Assembly (NCBI GenBank): GCA_036850595.1
Contig: CM072161.1
Coordinates: 18,495,812-18,559,811, forward strand
Direction: 5' to 3'
Source of the DNA: Rhyacichthys aspro
Taxonomy: Eukaryota; Chordata; Actinopteri; Gobiiformes; Rhyacichthyidae
DNA length: 64,000 bases
This document shows, piece by piece, positions 47,201 to 60,013 of the stretch (its first letter is position 1; each line of letters opens with the position of its first letter). Both the position numbers and the translations under genes were made by a program. Under the pieces are notes generated by a model. It worked only from the letters and a program-made list of their open reading frames with translations. It was not told the origin of the DNA and did no database searches.

Positions 47201-50200
47201 TCAAGACCTTATGTAGCCTGTTTATTATACATAGACAAATTACAAACTACATTACATATACAAAATTAATCTCAGTTAATCTCTGTATTACAGCTCACTA
47301 GGCTTCAGCCGGCTCTTATTACTGACAAAGGTCGCTAAATAAAAGCTAACATCTGTCTTTTTGTTCTGTATTTTTTTTAATATTCTGCAAAAATGGGCTC
47401 AGTGCTTTTCTACAGCTTTTTTTATTACAATAGTTCACTTTAGAGCTGTGGCACCGTCATCTCCCAGAGCTCTCTAGCTGCTAAATTCATAACGTTGGTA
47501 AAGTAGCACGATTAATAAACCACATTTTTCTGTTTATGTGCTTTTTGCAACTTGTAAAAAAACGATTTTCCGATGTCTCTGGCAAAACACGACCCAAGGC
47601 TAAACACTGAAGTCTCACTGGTTGTTGACAGGAACGATGGGTGAGTTGGAGAAGAGGTCTGTGGCTCCTCCGCTGCTGTTGGCACTGCCCACGGACTGAG
47701 TGCTGGGCGACACGTTGGGCGTCTGGATGTCAATCACTTTAGGACCATCCTCCTGCAAAAAAGGTGACAGTGTTTTATGACATTTCAATGTTTTTCAAAT
47801 GCTTTCCTGCTCACTTTGAGGTAATAACATCCCCAGGGAAATAAAAAACAACCCTTTTTGAGTTTGTCAGGACAAATATTACTGTAAATCCACATCTACA
47901 CAATGCCCCTGATGACTTTTTGTTTAATAAAATCCCGCGACAGGCTGAGGTTTGGAGATTGTAAATTCATTAGGCTTCTCTGCAGACTGTGGGCCGGCAG
48001 CCAGGGAGCGACAGTTTGATTTCCAGCGTATGAGGATTAATGCACTGGTCCATTCAGGTTCAACAACAGAGCAGGACAAAAACACTTGAGGTGCAGCCTT
48101 GTTTGTACACAGCGCACGCAGCCTCCGGCTTTTTTATTGGGTCGTAATCCTACATGAAGCAGAAACAGTTTATTTAATGCACATGAAGGACTCTTTTGTG
48201 AAGCGTCCTGTTTGTGCGCTGACAATCATTTTCATTTAATCGAGTCCCGCTGCTCCATTGTTGTATGTTTTATTAGCTCCGTGTCATGGACCATCATTGA
48301 GCTGCCTGTCTCTGCTCTTAATAAAATGTAACTTAACCTCCCAAGACCCGAGCGCTGGTTATTGGAGGGTAGTCGGACTTATTACAAATGAAAACTTGTC
48401 CTAGATCATTGCTGAGAGCCACACGGTGGATGGAAATCCACAGGCTACCGAAGGCCATTCACATACACCACTTAAAAGACATGAAAGACTGGACCAATGA
48501 GAAATATCCACGACGCTAAACCGTATCTTTCATGAATGCTCTTTGCTTGTGTTCTATAAAAAGGTTAAGCATTTTGGGCGGAGTTATTTGGAGAAGAAGA
48601 TGGAGTTTTGTTAAGATTCAGAACGGCTATTTAGCTTTTTTACTTCTTAGTCCTCTGTGTCTCTGGTAAGTGCTTGTAAAATTATTATTATTTATATAGA
48701 GTAAGATTTTAGTTCTCCCTGTTTTCATTCCATCACAAGCAAAAACTGTGGAGGGTAAATTATATATGTATAAATCCAGCAGATTAGATTGTTAGAGGGT
48801 TTGGGGCTTTTTTTGTTAGTTTTTTGAAAATATTTAAAGTGAAGCAAACTGTAAATAGTGCTCTGTGGCTGAACAAAAAGGCTCCTTCAAAACACTTCAG
48901 TGATAAAATATCTGAAGTCTGTGTATGATTCATAAATATCAGGTGCTTGTATCTGTATTTATCAGTGAGTTCTGCCCAAGTTCTGCCAAAGTATATTTTA
49001 TTTTATGGTGAAAACAAGAGAGAAGACATATCTATCAATGAGACAACCCACATGCTGCTCATCGTGTTTATACATCTGATCTGGACTTGATCCAACCTTG
49101 TTAATGACAGATTTTTAGTGAGTAATAAATGTCTTGCCTTGTGTTGCTGCAGCCTGTTGTCCTCTGTCTTGTCGTCCATTCGGCTCAGAGAGATCCCAGT
49201 GCTGGACAGAGAGGACACCGCACTGGAGAGAGTACTGGATCTGAAAATAAACACACAGTTTAACCTTTAATATAGCTACAGTATCCTTCCTCTTTGTTTT
49301 CTTTGTTTATTGTGGCTTTAATCTTAGTGTATCCTGATGCTTATTGTGCTTATTTATGTTACATTAGGCTTAAGATGTTTTCCTATGATGAATTTTATGA
49401 TTATTTTGTAATGTCACATGACTGTTTACAACTCCCACTTTGGACACGTGACCATATCCCACAGGTACAAACGTCTGTATCTGGCAGCCATCTTGAGTTG
49501 GCAATGATTTAAACAAAGAGCTATGTTTTAATAAAGGTTTTTTAATACTTTTACCTTTTTTGAGTTCCTCAGTGTTCTGCTTTTGACCAGACAGAGAGAT
49601 CCCTAAACCAGACATGTCCATAAAATTTCACCTTGTGGCCTACAAGGTGAAATTTTATCTGGCCCAAAGCTTCTGTGATAAAATGTATTGTTTATGGCCA
49701 ACAGCAGCCTTGTATAAACAGGTTCAAAATACAATCTGTTCAAATGCAGCTAAAACCTGTCAAAATCCATCCAAAACCTTTTCAAATCCATCTAAAATCT
49801 TTTCAAATCAAACTAAAACCTGTTCAAATACAACTAAAACCTTTTCAAATCCATCTAAAATCATTTTAAATCAAACTAAAACCTTTTCAAATGAATATAA
49901 AATCTTTTCAAATCAAACTAAAACCTGTTCAAATCCAACTAAAACCTTTTCAAATGCATCTAAAATCTTTTCAAATCCAAACTAAAACCTGTTCAAATCC
50001 AACTAAAACCTTTTCAAATTCATCTAAAATCTTTTCATATCAAACTAAAACCTGTTCAAATCCAACTAAAACCTGTTCAAATCCAACTAAAACCTTTTCA
50101 AATTCATCTAAAATCTTTCAAAATCAAACTACAACTTGTTCAAATCCAACTAAAACATTTTCAAATTCATTTAAAATCTTTTCAAATCAAACTAAAACCT

Positions 50201-52218
50201 GTTCAAATCCAACTAAAACCTTTTCAAATTCATCTAAAATCTTTTCAAATCAAACTAAAACCTGTTCAAATGAATCTAAAATCTGTTTAAATCCATCAAA
50301 AACCTGTTCAAATTTAAATAAACATCCTCAAACCCAACTAAAACCTTTTCAAATCCAACTAAAACCTGTTCAAATCCAACTAAAACATGTACTTGTGGAA
50401 AAGGAAATAAAATCAGAAGAGAGTGCCAGCCCTTGGAAAATGTCCTCTCATCAAATGTGGCCCTCTTTGCAAAAAGTTTGGACCCCTCTGCCCTAAACGG
50501 AAGAGCACCAAAAGGACACCACTCTCTACAGCTGTTATCTCCAAGCACCACTCTGACAAACCATATTTTGAACAATTTAAGTAACACACACAAGTGCTGC
50601 CTGCAGTACAGAAACAAGGCATAAATTAATAATTAAAATACTTTATAAAACGAACCAACTGTGGGCCATAAAAGGCTCGGCTATAAAATGTCTTTGAGGA
50701 AACTGAACAAATCAAACACTGACAGATACGTGAAGATGGTTGGAATAAATGCTATTTTAGAGGCTAACAGAACAGCATTTGTAATTTTGACTGTCTGGAT
50801 TTTAAATAAGGATCAATATTTTCAGAAATCTGTGTGTGTTTGCTACTCAACATTTACAAAGAGAAAACCTTTAAGTTGCATAATAGTCCATTTAGAGGAC
50901 GAGACGAGGGGAAGGTGGTCTAATGGGTGAGTATCAGTTGCCAAGTAACAGTGAAAAGTTAAATCCCATTTGTCGTCATATCGAACAAAGCTGTGTCCTT
51001 GAGTCGTAGCTTAGTCACTTTTTGGCGTTTGTAACATGTAACATTTTGCTCTAGATTTGCCTTCATCGTTTCAAATGTACCCTCCGTTGGGGAACTTAGG
51101 CTATAGTGTCCTTAACCTGTCTAATAAACTGTCTCTATGCCAAGTCTAGATCTCTCAGTAAACACCACATTGCAATAAGAGGTTATATAGTCTTATTACT
51201 CCAGAAGTAGACTTGAACGTTCAATAGTCCCACACTGTGTTGACTGTTCTGTCCCATGTTTGATGTTAAATAAACTTCTCCAGTCTAAGACATCCAGAAA
51301 GTCTCCCGTCTGTCTTTCCCATGTGACTCTTCTCAGCTCAAATATTCCTCTCCATCAACATCAGGCCAGTGTGTGCTGTTTTGTACAAATACAACTCTGC
51401 TATAGTCCAGTGTATTGGCCTATTTTCTTCATTATATGTGTAGCTTGGGGCATCACCGTCCTGGGACAGAAAAGAAACACTGGAGGTTTCTGTCCAGCTT
51501 AGAACAATCAAACTTTGTATATTTGGATATTTTTGGGCTAAAAGTTTCACGGTGCTACTTTCAGCCTGACTTTTTGTCATGTTATTTTTTAATTAAATCT
51601 GTGGTTCATATTGTACATCTTTAATAATTACTAAATATATTTGTGGAAGTAATCATCTGAGTGCATTCCTGCCTGATAGTCTTTCTGTGCAGATAGTGAG
51701 TAAATATAAGAATGAATGGCTAAGTGTCAATAATGTCTCCAAATGCTGATTGTCCAGGGTGTAAACAACGTCCCAACAGGCCCGACCCCCTCATGGATGA
51801 GCGTACCTGCTGGCGCTGGAGAGCTCCTTTAGCTTCCTACCCTCCAGAGAGGCCAGATGCTGCTCCAAAGCCTCCAAAAGGGAGCTGGGCGCCTGTAACG
51901 GGGGTCGAGGGGTCAGGGAGGAGGGAGATATTAGGACCTCATCCACGAAGTTCACAACACGCTTCACACACACACACACACACACACACTGCTTTCTCTT
52001 ATCTGTTTAACTTCATACAGACACAAGCAGCAGCAGAATTACAACACCACTCTGAGATCTGACTGGTCCACTTTCTACCACTTTTTTTTTTTTTAATTTG
52101 TCTCGTCGTCGTTCTTGTTTGGTTTCATCAGGTTTGGTTGACGAGCATGCACAGATCAGCCGTGGATCATGCGAGCGAGTCTGACAGGTTTAGGACACAA
52201 CAGCAGCAGAGCGACTTT

Positions 52219-52249
<31 letters not shown>

Positions 52250-55200
52250 CGTTTCTCCAGGGCTTCGCCGAAGAAACGCAACAAGCACAAACTACATCTA
52301 ATGAGCCCATGCAGAGGCCAGCGGCACAAACACTCCCATGGACACACACTTTTACACACAGAAATCACCAAAAATCAGGAAGGAAGAGTTAACTCATGGA
52401 TCCCGCTTCTGATTCAACGCCAGTGATTGTTTTAGATTAACTTTAAAGGTCCCCTATTCTGCTTTTTCTGTGTTTTTTGAAGTTCTGCAATGTGATTTAG
52501 AGAGTGACTTTGCCTTTAAGGAGTATAGAGTATTGTTTGGATCGGATTTTACTCGCCTTTAAGGGCACAGATACTGGAAAAACATCTAAAACAAAAGCTA
52601 TTTAAAGCAGACAATAGAGAAAATAAACTCATGTGAAGCCATAAGAACAGCATAAAGAGCAGGGGACCTTTAAGAGCTGCAAAAAGACTGCACTGGAAAC
52701 CAAGGAAGTTAACTCAGAGAAACGCAAACCTCTGGTGAAAACCGCGCTATGCACATCGAGCGGCTGGCCTGCACTCTTAACCTGAGAACACACAGGGATG
52801 GATGTAGTGACGTCATGTGACAGCGCGGGTTTTCACTCAGAGCTTTGTGTTTCAGCTCAACTCAAGAAACAGCGCAAACCACGACAAGCAAAGAAAAGAT
52901 TTCTCGTATACTTATTTAACGAGGGGACAGAGAGTAATATTCTGGGTATCCTTCTTCAGAGAAATCTAGGATATGCTAAAGGTTTAAAAGTAAAACAGAC
53001 ACATATCTAGAGCTCAGTAGAGGCATGGGTCTTGTGGTTGAATAGGAGCAAATAAGGGCTTCATGAGCACTGCAAACACGGCACAGGGGGAAAAAAAACG
53101 TTTTCAGTTTGATTTATCACGTCGGCACTAATTTTTAAAAAGTAAAGTGTGTCTTCTTCGTGACATGCAGTACTCATGATGGCATTATGCACACCTACCC
53201 AAGTCTTATTTGCAGAAACCTATTTAATAAAACCATTCGCTGCTCTCCCCACAGCTAATGCAAAGGGACATAATCTTTTCAAGGACGTGATTTCAACACT
53301 GCTTTAGAAGGAAACATATTTTATGACTAATTTTGTGTGATAAGCCTTAAATATTAAGAGACAAGTCTGTCTGTTTACGCAAATGCAGACAGATCCTAAG
53401 CCTCTGTCCTGAACATCTAAAATAGAAATATGAGGGAAAACTTTTGTAATCCAGCTGCATAAATGCTTCTTTAAAATCTCACCTCGGAGTTAAATTTGTT
53501 CTGCAGTGAGTCAGATAAAGAAAAGTGTAATACTAATGAGTTTGAGGCGGAAAACTGTTGGTTCCTGTCTATATCTACTCTGAGACAGTGAAGGAGAAGG
53601 AGGAGAAGAAGAGAGGGCAGCTGCAGAGTGGCCAGGTCTGTAGGGTGAGTAGGGAACGGAGCGTCTACAGTGAAGCATTATGGGATTGACTGGACGGGTT
53701 CATAAAGTGGAGACTGACTGATTGAGATGAGATGTGGACTGACCTGTGTGAGATCGGGGCTGTCGCCCTGATCTATCCCAACTCGCTGTGTCACAAAAAG
53801 GAGGGAGGGGTGGGGAGGGAGGAGGGAGGCGAAATCAAATCAACCAAATGTAATAATAAAATAAAACAAGGAGTAAACAAAAAAACCCACAGAGTAAAAA
53901 GAGGGAAGAGGCATGTGAAGGAAGAAGAGGAGGAAGAGGAGGAGGAGAAAGAAGAATCAAACTCAAGCATTCGTTACTTCATGCAGTGGAAGGAAACAAC
54001 TGAAAGACGACAGAGGAGGAGGGAGGGGCGTGCACTGGCAAACATCGATATTCACAGTGTTAGACAGACAGAAGAACACAAACACACAGTGACACCTGGA
54101 GACTGGTCTGAAATGAAAGCCAAGCACCAATCGAAACAGGCAGGCCAACAGGTCACATGACTGAGGTCCCAAAACATCCAAAAAGGAAGACACTCAACTA
54201 ATGTTGACTTTGAACACAAAGAGGAGGGAGGGGCACAGATGACACACAAACAGACAAACACACATTTTGTTAGACAAGTAAAATGAATGGGTCCTTAAAG
54301 TCAACGTTAGTCTGGTTGTGGTTTTCTTTCTTTTTATTGAAGTCTTTGATCGAGCGGCTGCACCCCAAACCTTCTTCCGAATGGGAAACCAAGCAGTGAA
54401 AGCCTTTGAAGATGGTGCACGGTAAAGCTATCTACAGAGGACACAACTGTTTTAATTCACTGCGAAGCCTAGCAAGGACTGATCATTTATCAGAAGAAAG
54501 AGAAAGAAATACAAATCAAAGAGGAAGAAGGGACAGAGATAGAGAGAGAGCTTGCTTGGGCATGCAGTGCAGGCATGTGAACAGGCAGCACGCGAGGGTC
54601 CCTCGACCGGAGGCTCTACACCAGTGACTCCACGAGCCGCTACCGAGCAGACATTAATCTCTGTCGGGAGTCAACCCTCCCCAGGTCAGGGCCAGAGAAG
54701 GACAGGAACAGGAGAAAGTGTAGCAGCAAAATACTTGAATATTAAAGAGAGAAGCCGTGAAACCGATGTACGGTCAGTTTTAAACTCCTCATAAAGAGGT
54801 CTTAAAAAACTGACGGTAAATCAGGCACAAGAGAAGAAACGGTCTGGAGCAAATCTCAACACACGGTTTTCTACAAAGATCTCAAATCAACAGAATGAAA
54901 CAGTGTTGAGATTAACTTCAGAAGGACGCCCGCCCTCGTCAGCTGTGTTTGGATCTGTTTTTCCTCTGGGCCAGCAGCAGGACAAACAGACATTACCTCT
55001 GCCACTTTGAGGAACTCGGACAGTTTGGTCATCCGGTTCAGAAACGTCTTGTAGATCTCCAGAGCCTCTTTACACTGGTTCTTCTTCATGTCAAAGTATT
55101 TCTCTGCGAGTAGGGATAACACAATTAGCATTTAGCATACAAGCTAAAACAACACCAGATAAGAATGCTGTGTAAAACCATCTATGAATCTACACTGTCA

Positions 55201-58200
55201 TTTCTGCATCCCACTTTTGTGTCAAATGTGAATCCATCTATTTTATAACCTGCTCTCCCATTCATGGCTCGTTTATTGTATTATGTAATTTTTTTTTATC
55301 CTATTTGGCTGTGTTCATAGTCTTCTTTTTTATTGTTATCACTTCCTGTTTTCTTTTTATGTATTGATCTATGTTTGTGTTTATGTGTTTTTTGTACAAA
55401 AAATAAAACATAAAAATTATTTTCAAAAAAACCTCCTTGTAAACAACATTTTGAAGGCTCAAAGTGTGGGATTTAAGATTAAAATAATGCATTTACAGTG
55501 AAAAGTGTACAGTAGAATAAGAGTATATTTATTTCATGTAGAATACTGTATTTTTGACACATTACCTTAAAAATGCATGAAATTGGTGAGCAGTAAAAAC
55601 TAATGATGTTATAGATTGAAGGAAACGCTGACTAAATCCCAGAAAACCCACTCAGTTTCTCATAAAGCATCTCGATGGTGTCAATTTGGGGATAAATCAT
55701 TTAATAAACCTCACGGTTGAGAGTGCGATGGTCTTACATCATTAGTTAAATAATTAATGGAGAAAAAGAAGTTAGACTTTACAGTCTTTAATTTAGATTC
55801 GAGCGAGTCTGGAAGCCAATTGATTTCTCTTTAAAAAGGAAGACGAGTGAAGTCAGTGTCCAGTGATCTCTGCTCTGTGCAAAGACTTCAGAGGCAGATT
55901 AGTGCATGAACACAACACGGACTAAACACAGCTCTTGTGGTTGGTTTACCCAGCATGTTGATGACCCCTTCATTGTAAGCAGCAAACAACCGTATGGAGT
56001 CTTTGAACAGCAGCATGAAGGCCGTGTTGATCACTCCATTGGTCAGCTCGTTGGAGTTTGGCTGTGAAGAATTAATAGAAAAGCACTGTGTGAGCTCCTG
56101 CTGAGATATTGTGTTGATTTTCTGCAGGTTTTGAGATTTAAATCTGTTGTGTGCAATCAAACGTTTACCTGGAAATCCAGCAGTGCATCCAGCTGAGTCT
56201 GAATGATGGGCAGAGTCTTAATCAGCTTCTCAGTGTTCATGGTGCGCATTACACCGTCAGCACTGCAAAACACACCCAAACAAAGGCTTACAAATACTGA
56301 CACAAATACATTTAGATCAAACAGAGAGAAAGGAATAACACCAGCACCATTTCGTTTGAGAATATTTTTCCTGGAGTGGTTTGAACTCTGCTCATTTTTC
56401 ATAGTATTGCACAAAAAACAGCTATTGCTCATTTATACCTCCTTTTTAACACTGGACAGGACTGCTATCCATGTTGAAATCTTATTTAGCTGGAAATTAA
56501 TCACAGAATACAGCCGAATCAGCAGAGACTGGGGATTGAGTCTGAGCACAGGTTTTTTTTTTGCCCGAGAGTTGCTGGATCCAATCAAACAGTGACCAGA
56601 ACACACCATTTAAAAATAAGAGAGTTCCCGGATCCTGTTTTGGCAAGATGTATATATTCCACACAAGTTTAAGCTAAACAATGTAGTGCTGTGTAACTGT
56701 GTACGCTCCATTTACCAATCTTAGGTAACTGTATACAGCTGGATGCCATATTCATAATGCTATTATAAAGGGTTTTTGAGATGTTTATGTGGGACAGTGT
56801 TACCCTCTCTTCATTTTGGTGAAGTCCACTGCTGCTAGTCTGTAAGACATGGCTTTTTCATTCAGGTAGCGGCTGTAGCGTCTGATGAAGGTGGACATGT
56901 TGTAACCTGTGTGACAGAAAAGATATGATTTCCTCTGTTTAACTTAATATGAAATACAGAAACAAAGATAAAACCCTTTTTCAGTTCATCTAGGACAGTA
57001 GTGTCAAACTCAAACTCATCCTTTCAGGGGCCAAAGATGGTGGAATTTGGGAAGCTTTTGTTAAATTTTGAATGTGAGATTTCATCTTGATTTGAGTCTT
57101 ACAAAAGTTATATTCAACAATTATTTTCCTCTGTTTATTGGAACTGATTTAAGATAAATTTGAGGAGGTTTTAGTTGAATTTGAACAGGTTTTGATGGAT
57201 TTGAACAAGTTTTATATGTATTTGAACTGGTTTTAGTTGGATTTGAACAGGTTTTAGGAGGAATTGAACAGATTTTAGATGAATTTTAACATGTTTTATT
57301 TGGATTTTTGCAAATTATATATATCTTTGTTGCAAAAACGGGTTTAAGATTTACATAAACAAATTAATCTGATTCAAATCCAACTAGTGCCAAAAATATC
57401 ACCGTCTAAAGTCATTGAAGGGCCACATAAAACATTGCAAAGGGCCACATTTGGCCCCCGAGCCTTGAGTTGACACGTGTGATCTAGGACTTGCTTCTTA
57501 GCGTTCTCTACAGTAAAACAAGTGTCTACTACTCTTTATTCAGGACTGTGATGTGCCTTTAAAATCAACCCTGAAAGAGGCTTATTGATAGTGAGCAGAG
57601 CCAAGGAGAGTCAGACGTAAAGTCATTTTGTGAGATGTACAGCACTGCTGACTTCACAAACAGCCAAATGGCATTAAATCACCTTGTAGTGCGGCCTTAT
57701 CTAGAAAGTTGTTGAGGTTGAAGAGCGTGTTTCTGGAGGCTAGGTACTGCATCAATCTCTGATGGAAAAAGAGAAGACAACAATGTTAGTGATTATTTGA
57801 AGTAGTTTCCTGACAATACCCGGTCATCATGTCCACACAGACGCACTGATCAGGTCATTGGAAAGAGGAGGCAGTGCTTTGTGAGGTTTTACTGAGTCTG
57901 AGCTGCACCAAAGACAGATCTAACCAACAATGGGAATGAGCTCCTTTTTGTGAAGCTATACAGAGCAGTGCAGGACTGGAAAAGTAAGCAAGGCAAGACA
58001 ACTTTATGTACAATGAGCTAATTACAACAAAAAGTAACTATTTATGAAGTAGTAAAGTTGTTGACTAAAACCTTTCAAAAGCTAGTGTTTTGTTCATTCG
58101 TTGACAGGACAGACTTCTACAGACTGAGAGAAAGAGTGACGCAGGTAGAAGTGGCTTTAAATCATAAACTTTGGGATTGAGGACTGTAATTATTGTCAAA

Positions 58201-60013
58201 AACGTGTCGATTTCTCTGACACTATTGACCCAAGGCGTATTAACATGGCCGTTCTCCTCAGTATGACCTTTACATGTGTTTCCTACAGCAGCAACACAGA
58301 CCAGTACAAAGAGCTGGGATCTGTAAAGGTATGATTCTGGTTGTTTTGACATTAATTTACACTCTCTCTGCATAAATAGACCTGAATCATTGTCTCACAA
58401 CCTCTTGCCAGATGAGTGCGTCACTGCTTTGGTGATTACTTTAATAGGAACCAACCTGCCTACGGTAATTTGTGCCACGTCATCCACTTCCTCTGCTGCT
58501 TTTCATTTAAACATGGCGGATGTTTTGCTGTTGCCCTTGTAAATTGAACAGACGAATGAGGCGGCCACTGAAATGTCAGATGTGTACTCTTCATCGGTCC
58601 TTGTTGATGGATGAAAGGACTTCGGAGACATTATTTTTATCAGTCCATGTCAGAGAGCCATGCAGTGATAATGTTGTTTGATAATGCTCCGAACACGAGG
58701 GCTCAACATTGATCCACTGTAGACTAATATAGACTAGATCAATGAACACAACCAAAAAACTGGACTAGAACTATAGTAATTTTCCCATTTTTACGCAGTT
58801 TTCAGTAGATTCGTGGTAACATCTCCCACTAACACCTCTCTGTCTGTGTCCCATTTGAAGAGAAGAAAATACAAAGCAACAAGACGATAGATGTTAGTTT
58901 TTATTTAGCGACGTGTCAGTAAAAAGAGCCGACTGGAGACTAGTGAGCTGCAGATATTAACAGAGATTCATTTCTAGAGTCTAGATGTAAAACATACACA
59001 CCGCACAAGTTGATTGATTTAGTGAAGAAAAAAGGATAAAAACAGAGCTTGGGTCATTAGCATAAATCAATACCCACCATTATTGTTAGAAATAAAGCTA
59101 AAGAGGTTAATGTTTTTTATTTCTGTGATTGTGCAGTGGAGTCCAGAACTAGTGCAGATTTTTTAGCTTGTTACTAAAAAAACGTCATATTTAGGAAAAA
59201 GCAGTGATCGGATCCTACTATAACCACTTCAGACCAAGTAACGTTATAAAATACAACTCCTTTTGTTCGTATCTTGTTATTTTACATTTACAGACCCACA
59301 GCTGTAGAAATGTTGACACGTCCTGCTGCTTCAGTGACTCTGGAGTAAAGCAGCTGCAGGTAAAGAGCTGCACAGAGATAATAGTTCATGTCTGTGAGCT
59401 GTAGGTTTGTGTGATCGGTTTAGACTCTTGTCTGGTGCAGGATAAGGCTCAGGGAAATGGATTTAATGAAGTTTAGCTCAATAACTGTGGAATAAAGTGT
59501 TTAATGAAGTCTGTTTGTTGTAGATCTACACTGGCGCTGATCGTGTCTTACTCAATACAATAATTTACGCTGAACCAACTCGAGGCTATAACTCATTGAA
59601 AGGATAGGACTATATTATTTTGTAAAGTATGTAAAGCATCTCAGTCGAAGTGTGAGAGGCCTACCTTATCCACACATCCTCCACATGAAGGAATACTGAT
59701 TAAAATGGCCGCTGAACAGAATTACAGCAATAACATGAAAACAATATTGTCTCAGGCCATATATCATTTAAATATCTCAACATAATGACTTCATAAATGA
59801 TGCCACGCGACACCACTCCTCGTGTGGTGATCAGTATTTATCTGAGAGAGTTAAAGGAGACCATCCTCACCTCGTTGCCGTACATCATGAGGTGATGTGT
59901 GGTGATGAGAGCTTTGAAGACCACTATCCAGCTGTTGGTGGCGGTGCGCTCCAGCAGCGTGTCGGCCAGGTGAGGGATACTGACGTTCAGCTCATTGGTG
60001 CAGTGGATCAGGT
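41241..60013 (-). CDS. picalm: Phosphatidylinositol-binding clathrin assembly protein PICALM/CALM (5' exon outside window)
   Basis: Eighteen phase-consistent exons on the minus strand: 60013-59871, 57758-57683, 56906-56804, 56262-56169, 56061-55950, 55103-54997, 53785-53744, 51892-51807, 49240-49138, 47752-47619, 46470-46373, 46273-46160, 45511-45481, 45403-45262, 43647-43624, 42529-42473, 42258-42139, 41255-41241. They encode 532 residues. The first exon (start Met and PIP2-binding lysines) lies beyond 64000. The ANTH domain is clear (NELNVSIPHLADTLLERT, FIRRYSRYLNEKAMSYR, ADGVMRTMNTEKL, KYFDMKKNQCKEALEIYK, LEALEQHLASLEG). Downstream are LPSDLDSSLAHLVG, an NPF motif and terminal GTQMHFM, as in PICALM rather than SNAP91, which ends differently. 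PICALM recruits clathrin/AP-2 to PIP2 membranes and sorts VAMP SNAREs. DPF-type and FESVF-like segments of long PICALM were not found. One donor is GC (49138). Confidence 0.93.
41553..41681 (+). mobile_element. tRNA-derived SINE in the last picalm intron
   Basis: A tRNA-like head (CAGTGGTTCACG as A box; GGGAACAATTCCAGC as degenerate B box) is followed by a CATATGCTTAATGTCATTCCC body and ends in GGCAAAAAAAAT. It is flanked by a 10-bp target-site duplication GCTGAATCTA (41543-41552 and 41682-41691). Confidence 0.85.
43224..43454. mobile_element. Old hAT-like short non-autonomous element
   Basis: The ends CAGGGCTGTCAAA and TTGACACCTCTG match the CAGGGGTGTCAAA-type hAT terminal inverted repeats. 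Length is about 230 bp with no coding capacity. A target-site duplication is no longer clear. It sits in a picalm intron. Confidence 0.65.
43624..43647 (-). CDS. picalm: 24-nt microexon of picalm (NGMIYTGY)
   Basis: Flanked by CTCCACAG and GTAAGT and preserving frame, it encodes eight residues aligned with the GMIGYG region of PICALM. It is probably a cassette exon. It is listed separately because it is easily missed. Confidence 0.75.
49609..50490. mobile_element. hAT-type non-autonomous element with 21-bp minisatellite core
   Basis: Terminal sequences CAGACATGTCC and GGACCCCTCTG form degenerate inverted repeats. A perfect 8-bp target-site duplication CCCTAAAC lies at 49601-49608 and 50491-50498. 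The near ends contain GTGGCC and GGCCCTCTTTGC stretches typical of this group. The interior is mostly the tandem repeat at about 49739-50392. No transposase is encoded. Confidence 0.85.
49739..50392. repeat. 21-bp minisatellite, about 31 copies
   Basis: The unit is CAAATCCAACTAAAACCTTTT with alternating variants (TCATCTAAAATC; CAAACTAAAACCTG). Because 21 is divisible by three, long frames stay open and read TKTFSNPSKIFSNQTKTCSN-like heptads. This is a consequence of the period, not evidence for a gene. Confidence 0.92.
50905..51020 (+). mobile_element. Probable degenerate tRNA-derived SINE
   Basis: GGTGGTCTAATGGG resembles an A box and GTTAAATCCCATTTG a decayed B box. Both are followed by AAAGCTGTGTCCTTGAG, a body seen in fish SINEs. 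The ends are approximate. Confidence 0.45.
51330..51560 (-). repeat. Dispersed repeat family R1, copy C (reverse)
   Basis: The reverse complement matches copy A, including CCAGTGTATTGGCCTATTT, CCTGGGACAG and GGAGGTTTCTGTCCAGCT. Confidence 0.65.
51965..52249. repeat. Simple repeats: (CA)n at 51965-51989 and (TTG)n at 52220-52249
   Basis: Uninterrupted CA and TTG runs in a picalm intron, likely polymorphic microsatellites. The intervening sequence has nothing recognised. Confidence 0.95.
52443..52673. mobile_element. Short MITE-like element with TTAAAGGTCCCC inverted termini
   Basis: The left end TTAAAGGTCCCCTATTCTGC is mirrored by GCAGGGGACCTTTAA at the right end, 231 bp apart, with no coding frame. 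A TTAA at or near each end could be a target site; the superfamily is not assigned. Confidence 0.75.
53917..53953 (+). repeat. Polypurine tract (GAAGAGGAGGAAGAGG-type)
   Basis: A purine-only stretch within a longer purine-rich region (53800-54020) in a picalm intron. It is low complexity and not coding. Confidence 0.8.
56996..57481. mobile_element. hAT-type non-autonomous element carrying the same 21-bp repeat (reverse)
   Basis: The ends CAGTAGTGTCAAACTCAA and TTGAGTTGACACGTGTG are inverted repeats. A perfect 8-bp target-site duplication ATCTAGGA lies at 56988-56995 and 57482-57489. At about 57158-57300 there are roughly seven 21-bp units (GGTTTTAGTTGGATTTGAACA), the reverse complement of the minisatellite in the 49.6-kb element. 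Confidence 0.9.
57759..59870 (-). other. picalm intron
   Basis: A 2.1-kb AT-rich intron. No repeat with clear ends, RNA gene or extra exon recognised. Confidence 0.5.

Noticed and set aside
49614..50496. Two long plus-strand frames with Lys/Thr/Phe/Ser/Asn heptads
   Set aside because: They are produced by a 21-bp minisatellite (period divisible by three) inside a hAT element. No splice sites, start context or conserved domain.
43624..60013. SNAP91/AP180 as the identity of the ANTH gene
   Set aside because: The ANTH sequence (TEKLIKTLPIIQTQ, TTHHLMMYGNE) and the short C-terminus ending in an aromatic-Met dipeptide fit PICALM. AP180 has a long Ala/Pro/Ser middle and a different end.
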